The notes under the pieces: generated by a model
Database searches by the model: none
Told to the model about the DNA's origin: nothing
The model's input: the letters and a program-made list of their open reading frames with translations, nothing else
Assembly (NCBI GenBank): GCA_036252795.1
Contig: DASYHY010000018.1
Coordinates: 1 to 10,202, forward strand
Length of the DNA: 10,202 nt
Direction of reading: 5' to 3'
From: Aurantimonas sp036252795
GTDB taxonomy: Bacteria; Pseudomonadota; Alphaproteobacteria; Rhizobiales; Rhizobiaceae
Position numbers and translations under genes: made by a program
Shown: positions 5,498 through 10,202 of the stretch, piece by piece
How positions within the stretch are numbered: position 1 is the first letter of the stretch
Layout: every line of letters starts with the position of its first letter

Positions 5498-6615
5498 CAG
5501 GCGTCGGCCCGCTGCCGCGCCGCGCAGGCCTCGAACTCGGCCGAGAGCGCTTCGGCGTCGAGTTCGCGCCCGATGAAGACCAGCCGGCTCTCGCGTTTCT
5601 CGTCGGGGCGCCACGGCCGCTGGTGGTCGCCTTCGACGATCATGTGGACGCCCTGCACCACGTAGCGGTCCGGGTCATCGGCCATCGCGATGATGCCCTT
5701 CAGGCGCAGGATGTTCGGGCCCTGCTCCTGGGTGAGGGCCTGGATCCAGGGGAAGAACTTCTTGGAGTCGATCTCGCCGCCGCGCAGCGAGACGGACGTC
5801 ACCGTGACGTCGTGGATCGCGGCCGGGCCATGGTCATGCCCGTGGTCATGGCCGTGATCGTGGTCGTGGTGATCATCATGGTGATGGTGGCCGTGATGAT
5901 CATGGTCGCAGTCCGGGCCGCAGACATGGTCCTCGTGGGCCTTTTCCGCCTCCTCAAGGAACTCGGGATCGGCGTCGAGCACCCGCTTCAGGTCGAACGC
6001 CCGCTGCCCGAGGACACGCTTCAGGTCGATGCCGGCCCGTTCGGTGCGGTGAATCACGGCGGTCGGATTGATCGCCCGTACCGTCGCCTCGATCTTGGCG
6101 AGCTCTTCCGGCGTCACGAGATCGGTCTTGTTCAAGAGGACGACATCGGCGAAGGCGATCTGGTCTTCCGCCTCGCGCGAATCCTTCAGGCGCAGCGGCA
6201 GGTGCTTGGCATCGACCAGCGCGACGACGGCGTCGAGCCGGGTCTTGGCCCGCACGTCCTCGTCCATGAAGAAGGTCTGCGCCACCGGCACCGGGTCCGC
6301 GAGGCCGGTGGTCTCGACGATGATCGCGTCGAACCGCCCCTTGCGGCGCGTCAGGCCTTCGACGACGCGCACCAGATCGCCGCGTACGGTGCAGCAGACG
6401 CAGCCATTGTTCATCTCGTAGATTTCCTCGTCGGATTCCACGATCAGGTCGTTGTCGATGCCGATCTCGCCGAACTCGTTGACGATGACGGCGTAGCGCT
6501 TGCCATGATCCTCCGAGAGGATGCGGTTGAGCAGCGTCGTCTTGCCGGAACCGAGATAGCCGGTCAGCACGGTGACGGGAATCTGGTCGAAATTCTGGCT
6601 GGCGGTATCGGACAT
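5497..6615 (-). CDS. COG0523 (CobW/YjiA/ZigA) family GTPase, His-rich metallochaperone
   Basis: A 372-residue G3E-family GTPase. Residues 18-27 (TGYLGSGKTT) are Walker A. GCVCCTV at 71-77 is the conserved CxCC metal-binding motif. IIVETTGLADP (98-108) is the Walker B/switch region and NKTD (162-165) the guanine-specificity motif. Residues 229-263 are a linker packed with His and Asp, including HHHH and GHD repeats plus a CxxxC pair (C232, C236). The C-terminal CobW_C domain covers about 269-360 (DVTVTSVSLRGGEIDSKKFFPW onward). Family members use GTP hydrolysis to deliver Zn, Co or Ni to client enzymes, and the His-rich linker and lack of cobalamin genes point to zinc or general metal handling. 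ATG at 6615 has GGAGG eight bases upstream. I saw no AT-rich Zur-box-like dyad in the 77 bases upstream. It is the middle gene of a creatininase-GTPase-WD40 run. Confidence 0.92.
   Translation of the reverse strand: MSDTASQNFDQIPVTVLTGYLGSGKTTLLNRILSEDHGKRYAVIVNEFGEIGIDNDLIVESDEEIYEMNNGCVCCTVRGDLVRVVEGLTRRKGRFDAIIVETTGLADPVPVAQTFFMDEDVRAKTRLDAVVALVDAKHLPLRLKDSREAEDQIAFADVVLLNKTDLVTPEELAKIEATVRAINPTAVIHRTERAGIDLKRVLGQRAFDLKRVLDADPEFLEEAEKAHEDHVCGPDCDHDHHGHHHHDDHHDHDHGHDHGHDHGPAAIHDVTVTSVSLRGGEIDSKKFFPWIQALTQEQGPNILRLKGIIAMADDPDRYVVQGVHMIVEGDHQRPWRPDEKRESRLVFIGRELDAEALSAEFEACAARQRADA
5827..5931 (-). repeat. low-complexity His/Asp-coding tract inside the GTPase gene
   Basis: CAT/CAC and GAT/GAC codons alternate here to encode residues 229-263 of the GTPase, with three successive GHDH units near the end. 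At DNA level it is a run of imperfect six-base repeats (CATGGT-like on the plus strand), a place where slippage could change the number of histidines between strains. Confidence 0.75.
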
Positions 6616-6692
6616 GGGAAGGCCTCCGTCTTGGGACGCGCCCCATATAGGCTCCTGTTCCGACGATTGCACGGGCCGGGTCGACGGCGGTC

Positions 6693-7499
6693 TCAGTTTC
6701 GGTCGGCGAGAGCGAGGCGCTCGAGGTCGAAGGCCAGCACGTCGTCGAGAAACCCCAGGAACGCCTCCGCCTGATGGGCGGCAATGGCCGCGCCGATCTC
6801 CGCCGTCGCGAGCCGCGCATCGCCGACCACACCGGCGGGGTTCAGGTCGCTTGCCATCCAGCCGAAGCCGAGCCGCCCATGCGCCCGCAGATGCGTCGCC
6901 TCGCTAGCGAGATCGTCCTGCAGCGAGGCAAACCGGGCGATCGCCTCGCGCCGCACCAGATCCGGCCGGAAATGCAGCATCAGCGACGTCTCCACCGCCC
7001 CGCCATGTATGCCGCTGGCGATCTCCTCCGGCGGCAGCAGCCCTTCAGGGCAACCGAAGCGCAGCCACGAGCAGGTTGCCACAAAGAGACCGTGCGTCCG
7101 GCGAAGTTCGAGCGCCGCCGTGTCCATCACCGGCGTGTTGCCGCCATGGGCATTGACGATGACGATGCGCCGGAAGCCGGTGGCGGCGAGACCGGCGCCG
7201 ATCTCGATCAGGGCGGACGTCGCGGTGCGCCAGTCGTGGCTCAGCGTGCCGGCGCAGTCGGCGTGCTCGGTCGACTTGCCGATGCGCAGCGTCGACAGGA
7301 AGGTCACCGGACGGTCCGGCAGCAGCCGCGCCCGCACTATCCCGGCCATCGCGTCCGCCAGGATGGCGTCCGTCCCGAGCGGCAGATGGGCCCCGTGCTG
7401 CTCGACCGCCGCGATCGGCACGACGGCGACGGCGTCGCCGAGCGCGTGACGCGCGGCGGCAAGCTCGGCGCTGGTCATTTCCTCGTAGATCGGCCGCAT
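6693..7499 (-). CDS. creatininase family amidohydrolase
   Basis: A 268-residue metal-dependent hydrolase of the creatininase superfamily. The metal-binding signature AAVEQHGAHLPLGTD lies at about 30-44 (E33, H35, D44). STEHADCAGTLSHD follows at about 76-89 and the typical NAHGGN at 116-121. SGIHGGAVETSLML at 162-175 carries the conserved second His-Gly-Gly and the glutamate. The family includes creatinine amidohydrolase, formylpyrimidine deformylases and MftE-like peptidases; the substrate here cannot be told. Two ATG codons are adjacent (7502 and 7499). GAGGG is better spaced for the second, so 7499 is preferred. An upstream open frame to 8123 is antisense to the MarR gene and rejected. It lies 77 bases upstream of the GTPase gene on the same strand and is divergent from MarR, which is a candidate regulator. 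A metal-requiring enzyme beside a metallochaperone could be a client, which is inference. Confidence 0.88.
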   Translation of the reverse strand: MRPIYEEMTSAELAAARHALGDAVAVVPIAAVEQHGAHLPLGTDAILADAMAGIVRARLLPDRPVTFLSTLRIGKSTEHADCAGTLSHDWRTATSALIEIGAGLAATGFRRIVIVNAHGGNTPVMDTAALELRRTHGLFVATCSWLRFGCPEGLLPPEEIASGIHGGAVETSLMLHFRPDLVRREAIARFASLQDDLASEATHLRAHGRLGFGWMASDLNPAGVVGDARLATAEIGAAIAAHQAEAFLGFLDDVLAFDLERLALADRN

Positions 7500-7593
7500 C
7501 ATCGCCCTCTTGCTTCCACGCCAATACCGCCTACCAAGAACACGCGGCACTCGCGACAGGTGACGAGGTGGACAACATAGCCACCCTTCGTCA

Positions 7594-7608
7594 TTTTGCC
7601 CTGCAAAA
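7594..7608. promoter_or_regulatory. perfect dyad TTTTGC-CCT-GCAAAA, candidate MarR operator
   Basis: This 15-base sequence is a perfect 6-3-6 inverted repeat in the 123-base gap between the divergent creatininase and MarR genes, ending 14 bases before the MarR start. AT-rich flanks in such a GC-rich genome make it stand out. MarR proteins commonly bind dyads of this size between divergent genes and repress both. A weak promoter-like pair (TGGACA at 7569, CATTTT at 7592, 17 bases apart) would overlap it. Function is inferred. Confidence 0.55.
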
Positions 7609-7622
7609 AGCGTGAGGCTCGG

Positions 7623-8087
7623 ATGGCGGTCAAGAAGAAGAAGCAATTCGTCACCGCTCATCTCAGCCTTGCCGGCCGGGCGGCCCGCACGGCGCTGTCG
7701 CAGCGGCTGGCCACCCTCGATCTTTATCCCGGGCAGGACGCGGTGCTGCTGGCGATCGGCGACGAGGACGGGATCTCGCTGCGGGACCTCGCCGAGCGCC
7801 TTGCCGTACGCCCGCCCACCATCACCAAGACCGTTGCCCGGCTGGGCGCGCAGGGGCTGGTCGAGAAGCGCAACTCCGAGAGCGACGCACGCCAGAGCCA
7901 CGCGCACCTGACCGAGAAGGGTCTTGCCATCGTGGACGCGGTCCGCGCGACGCAGAAGGCGGTCGAGCGCAAGGCGCTCAAGGGATTTTCGAACAAGGAG
8001 CGCAAGCTGCTTCGCAAGCTCCTGCAGCGCGTCACCGGAAATCTCGACGGCACACCGGCCCCCGCGATCCTGCCGGACGGAGAATGA
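7623..8087 (+). CDS. MarR family transcriptional regulator
   Basis: A 154-residue winged-helix regulator. A basic start (MAVKKKKQF) and an N-terminal dimerisation helix lead into the DNA-binding domain. This includes LYPGQDAVLLAIGDEDGISLRDLAERLAVRPPTITKTVARLGAQGLVEK (about 34-82) and the wing with the conserved DxR (SESDARQSHAHLTEKG, 85-100). Long C-terminal helices (103-138) complete the dimer interface. ATG at 7623 is chosen for GAGG five bases upstream; a TTG at 7596 would place the start inside the TTTTGC...GCAAAA dyad and has no binding site. MarR proteins usually sense small phenolics, oxidants or other ligands and release DNA. This one likely controls itself and perhaps the divergent creatininase gene. 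The ligand is unknown. Confidence 0.9.
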   Translation: MAVKKKKQFVTAHLSLAGRAARTALSQRLATLDLYPGQDAVLLAIGDEDGISLRDLAERLAVRPPTITKTVARLGAQGLVEKRNSESDARQSHAHLTEKGLAIVDAVRATQKAVERKALKGFSNKERKLLRKLLQRVTGNLDGTPAPAILPDGE

Positions 8088-8158
8088 GACCTCCCACAGC
8101 GGCCCCTGCCGGCCTTCCCCCACTCTCCCGTCTTTGCCATAGATCGGCCGGGCATCGC

Positions 8159-8182
8159 ATGAACAGAATCGAACGAGACTAG
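8159..8182 (+). other. 7-codon reading frame abutting the LacI start codon
   Basis: ATG at 8159 opens the frame MNRIERD and ends at TAG (8180-8182), directly followed by the GTG of the LacI gene in the same frame. There is no clear ribosome binding site before the ATG. It may be chance, a minicistron coupling translation into LacI, or a sign that an ancestral longer N-terminus was cut by a stop codon. Confidence 0.25.
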
Positions 8183-9199
8183 GTGGCGCAGAAGGTCAAA
8201 CTCTCGACGATCGCCGACGCGCTCGGCGTGTCCACGGCGACCGTCTCCCTGGCATTGCGCGACAGCCCGCTCGTGGCGGAGGTGACGCGCGAGCGCATCA
8301 AGGATGCGGCGCGCGAGTTCGGCTACATCTACAACCGCCGCGCCGCTTCCCTGCGCACCTCCAAGTCCGGCATCGTCGGCGTCTGCGTCCACGACATCAT
8401 GAACCCCTTCTTCGGCGAGATCCTGATGGCGGTCGAGGAGGAGCTCGACCGGCATCGCCAGACCTTCATCCTCTGCAACCATCATGACGAGCTGTCGAAG
8501 CAGCGCTCCTTCGTCGACACGCTGCTGCAGCTCGGCGCCGACGGCCTGATCCTCTCCCCGGCGCTCGGAACGCCTGCGGCCGACATCCGCCTCGCCGAGG
8601 ACAACGATCTGCCGGTGACCCTGATCGCGCGCACGGTCGAGGGCTCCGGTGTCTGCGGCTTTCGGGGCGACGATGCCTACGGCATGGGCCTGGCGGTCGA
8701 TCATCTTATCGAGCGCGGCCACCGCCGGATCGCGATGATCGGCGGCACCGCGATGACGTCGACGGGCCGCCACCGCGAGGCCGGGTACCTTGCCGCGCTG
8801 GAGCGCGCCGGCATCGGCTTCCGGCCGGAATGGCGGATCGAGGGGCCCCGCAATCGTCATTCCGGCTTCGACGCGACGACGAGCGTGCTGGCGATCGCAC
8901 CGCGACCCACCGCCATCGTCTGCTTCTCCGACCTTGTGGCGCTGGGCCTGATGTACGGCCTGTCGCGCGCCGGGCTGCGGCCGGGCGTCGACATCGCCGT
9001 CACCGGCTATGACGACATCGACGAGGCCGCGATCGCCATGCCGTCCTTGACGACGGTCTCGAACGGACAGCGCGAGGTCGGACGGCGCGCCGCCGGCGCG
9101 CTTCTGGATCGGCTGCGCGGCCAGCCCGCCACGGACGAGACCGTCCTCATCCGCCCGGAGCTCAAGATCCGGCAGTCGAGCGAATTTACCTGGCCGTGA
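8183..9199 (+). CDS. LacI family transcriptional regulator
   Basis: A 338-residue regulator of normal family length. The helix-turn-helix is at residues 7-27 (LSTIADALGVSTATVSLALR). The hinge helix NRRAASLRT (51-59) has the leucine that inserts into the minor groove of the operator. The sugar-binding-protein-like domain starts SGIVGVCVHDIMNPFFGEI (62-80) and includes the typical ITVTGYDDID-like VTGYDDIDEAAIAMPSLTTV near the end. GTG at 8183 is the only start that keeps the whole HTH, since the next internal Met is near residue 73. It has no strong Shine-Dalgarno sequence, and an in-frame stop stands directly before it. The dehydrogenase gene follows after 40 bases on the same strand, so the two are likely one unit, with the regulator controlling that operon in response to a sugar, sugar acid or related ligand that cannot be identified here. 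Confidence 0.92.
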   Translation: MAQKVKLSTIADALGVSTATVSLALRDSPLVAEVTRERIKDAAREFGYIYNRRAASLRTSKSGIVGVCVHDIMNPFFGEILMAVEEELDRHRQTFILCNHHDELSKQRSFVDTLLQLGADGLILSPALGTPAADIRLAEDNDLPVTLIARTVEGSGVCGFRGDDAYGMGLAVDHLIERGHRRIAMIGGTAMTSTGRHREAGYLAALERAGIGFRPEWRIEGPRNRHSGFDATTSVLAIAPRPTAIVCFSDLVALGLMYGLSRAGLRPGVDIAVTGYDDIDEAAIAMPSLTTVSNGQREVGRRAAGALLDRLRGQPATDETVLIRPELKIRQSSEFTWP

Positions 9200-9206
9200 T
9201 CACGGC
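9193..9206. promoter_or_regulatory. perfect 14-base palindrome between the LacI and dehydrogenase genes
   Basis: GCCGTGATCACGGC is fully symmetric with no spacer and overlaps the LacI stop codon, 33 bases before the dehydrogenase ATG. LacI-type operators are uninterrupted palindromes of this length, though most have a central CG and this one has TGATCA. It could be an internal operator or coincidence. Confidence 0.35.
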
Positions 9207-9219
9207 AGGAGAGACATCG

Positions 9220-9243
9220 ATGAAACAGGGAGAAACTCCATGA
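9220..9243 (+). other. 7-codon minicistron overlapping the dehydrogenase start
   Basis: ATG at 9220 follows a strong AGGAGA (7 bases of spacing), encodes MKQGETP and stops at TGA 9241-9243, overlapping the dehydrogenase ATG as ATGA. The ribosome binding site is at least as good as that of the dehydrogenase itself (GGGAG, 8 bases). Translation would deliver a terminating ribosome onto the downstream start. The short length means chance is not excluded. Confidence 0.35.
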
Positions 9244-10202
9244 CAGACTTCGCATCCGTGACCGTTCTCGTTCCCGGTCGGCTCAACCCCGACACCCTCG
9301 AGACGCTGAAGGCGACCTTCGACGTCGAGCATGTCGAGGACCGCGATCTCTCCCGCCTGTCGCAGGAGCGGCGCGAGAGCGTGCGCGGCATCGCGCAGAT
9401 GGGCACGATCGACGGCACGATGATGGATGCGCTGCCGAATCTGGAAATCATCGCCAATTTCGGCGTCGGCTATGACGGCATCGACACTGCGGCGGCGAGC
9501 GAGCGCAAGGTGGTGGTCACCAACACGCCGGAGGTCCTCACGGAGGAGGTCGCGGACACCGCGCTCGGACTTTTGCTGATGACGGTTCGCGAGCTTGGCG
9601 CGGCCGAGCAGCATCTGAGGGCCGGCCTGTGGGAGACCAAGGGCAATTACCCTCTGACCGGCGCGACGCTGCAGGGACGGACCGTCGGCATCATGGGCCT
9701 CGGCCGCATCGGTCTGGCCATCGCGCGTCGCCTCGAGGGCTTCGGCGTGGACATCGCCTACCACAACCGCTCGCAGCGCGACGACGTCCCCTATCCCTAT
9801 CACCCGACGCTCGAGAGCCTTGCCGCTGCGGTGGACACGCTGATCATCGCGGCTCCCGGCGGCGCCGCGACGGAGAAGGCGGTCAACGCGGGCGTCCTGA
9901 AGGCGCTCGGGCCGGACGGCATTTTCATCAATATCGGCCGCGGCTCGACGGTCGACGAGCCGGCGCTGATCGAGGCGCTCGAGAACGGGACGATCCGCGC
10001 GGCAGGGCTCGACGTTTTCGACAAGGAGCCGCACGTGCCCGAAGCGCTCATCGCGCTGCCCAATGCGGTTCTGCTGCCCCATGTCGCCTCCGCCTCTCGC
10101 CATACGCGGCGCGCCATGGGGGACCTCGTCATCAACAATCTCAAGGCGTGGTTCTCGGGCGAGAAGCCGCTGACGCCGGTCTCTGAATCCGTCGCGGCAG
10201 GC
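9240..10202 (+). CDS. D-isomer specific 2-hydroxyacid dehydrogenase, 3' end cut by the window edge
   Basis: The 321 residues seen contain nearly the whole enzyme. The substrate domain at 1-100 has NFGVGYDGID (73-82). The nucleotide-binding domain has GLGRIG (153-158) and the Rossmann second-strand end HNRSQR (175-180), where an Arg-Ser in place of Asp favours NADP(H). The catalytic set is R234 in IGRGS, E263 in DKEPHVP and H281 in LLPHVAS. The family reduces 2-keto acids such as glyoxylate, hydroxypyruvate or 2-ketogluconate. This sequence resembles the glyoxylate/hydroxypyruvate reductase branch, but the substrate is not proven. ATG at 9240 has GGGAG eight bases upstream and overlaps a 7-codon frame. 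Only a few C-terminal residues should be missing. The preceding LacI regulator, 40 bases away, suggests substrate-induced expression for use of a sugar acid or hydroxyacid. Confidence 0.92.
   Translation, partial: MTDFASVTVLVPGRLNPDTLETLKATFDVEHVEDRDLSRLSQERRESVRGIAQMGTIDGTMMDALPNLEIIANFGVGYDGIDTAAASERKVVVTNTPEVLTEEVADTALGLLLMTVRELGAAEQHLRAGLWETKGNYPLTGATLQGRTVGIMGLGRIGLAIARRLEGFGVDIAYHNRSQRDDVPYPYHPTLESLAAAVDTLIIAAPGGAATEKAVNAGVLKALGPDGIFINIGRGSTVDEPALIEALENGTIRAAGLDVFDKEPHVPEALIALPNAVLLPHVASASRHTRRAMGDLVINNLKAWFSGEKPLTPVSESVAAG

Noticed and set aside
5827..5931. CRISPR-like or satellite repeat
   Set aside because: The repeats are short, imperfect, in frame, and explained by the His/Asp-rich linker of the GTPase.
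5623..6774. 383-codon plus-strand frame opposite the GTPase, with a Val/Met/Ile-rich segment resembling a membrane span
   Set aside because: The hydrophobic run is the reverse reading of the His/Asp tract; the GTPase motifs fix the coding strand.
7500..8123. Long N-terminal extension of the creatininase frame on the minus strand
   Set aside because: It is antisense to the well-supported MarR gene, adds no recognisable domain, and the family start with a GAGGG site lies at 7499/7502.

Overview
The window reads as a chromosomal stretch of a high-GC alphaproteobacterium, most likely in the Hyphomicrobiales (rhizobial order). This rests on the strong third-position G+C of every gene and on the best-recognised families: a short type III PLP ornithine/lysine decarboxylase, a CrgA-like LysR regulator, a small L,D-transpeptidase and a His-rich COG0523 GTPase. 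The genus cannot be told. No IS element, phage gene, CRISPR array, tRNA or rRNA was seen, and the region looks like ordinary core/accessory metabolism rather than an island.

Layout. (1) 1-2106, all on the minus strand: a LysR regulator, a secreted L,D-transpeptidase, and a DUF1007 periplasmic protein with an EF-hand-like loop that runs off the left edge. (2) 2107-2630: a 524-base non-coding region between the divergent LysR gene and the decarboxylase, full of inverted repeats. It ends in a hairpin that covers the decarboxylase ribosome binding site and looks like a long structured mRNA leader. (3) 2631-4489, plus strand: the decarboxylase, a clear intrinsic terminator, then a YhbS-type GNAT acetyltransferase. 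(4) 7499-4520, minus strand: creatininase-family amidohydrolase, His-rich COG0523 metallochaperone GTPase, and WD40 protein. The last two overlap by one base (TGATG) and are probably translationally coupled. (5) 7623-8087, plus strand: a MarR regulator divergent from the creatininase gene, with a perfect 15-base dyad just upstream of its start. (6) 8183-10202, plus strand: a LacI regulator followed by a D-2-hydroxyacid dehydrogenase that runs off the right edge. Two 7-codon reading frames abut or overlap the two start codons.

How they may work together. The decarboxylase makes putrescine and/or cadaverine, and its leader may sense a polyamine-related signal; a speF-type RNA is the named candidate. 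The COG0523/WD40 pair suggests metal (zinc) handling. The creatininase family consists of metal-dependent hydrolases, so its place upstream of a metallochaperone gene may be functional. LacI plus dehydrogenase looks like a small regulated sugar-acid or hydroxyacid unit. The most interesting item is the decarboxylase leader; nothing else here clearly amounts to an undescribed system.
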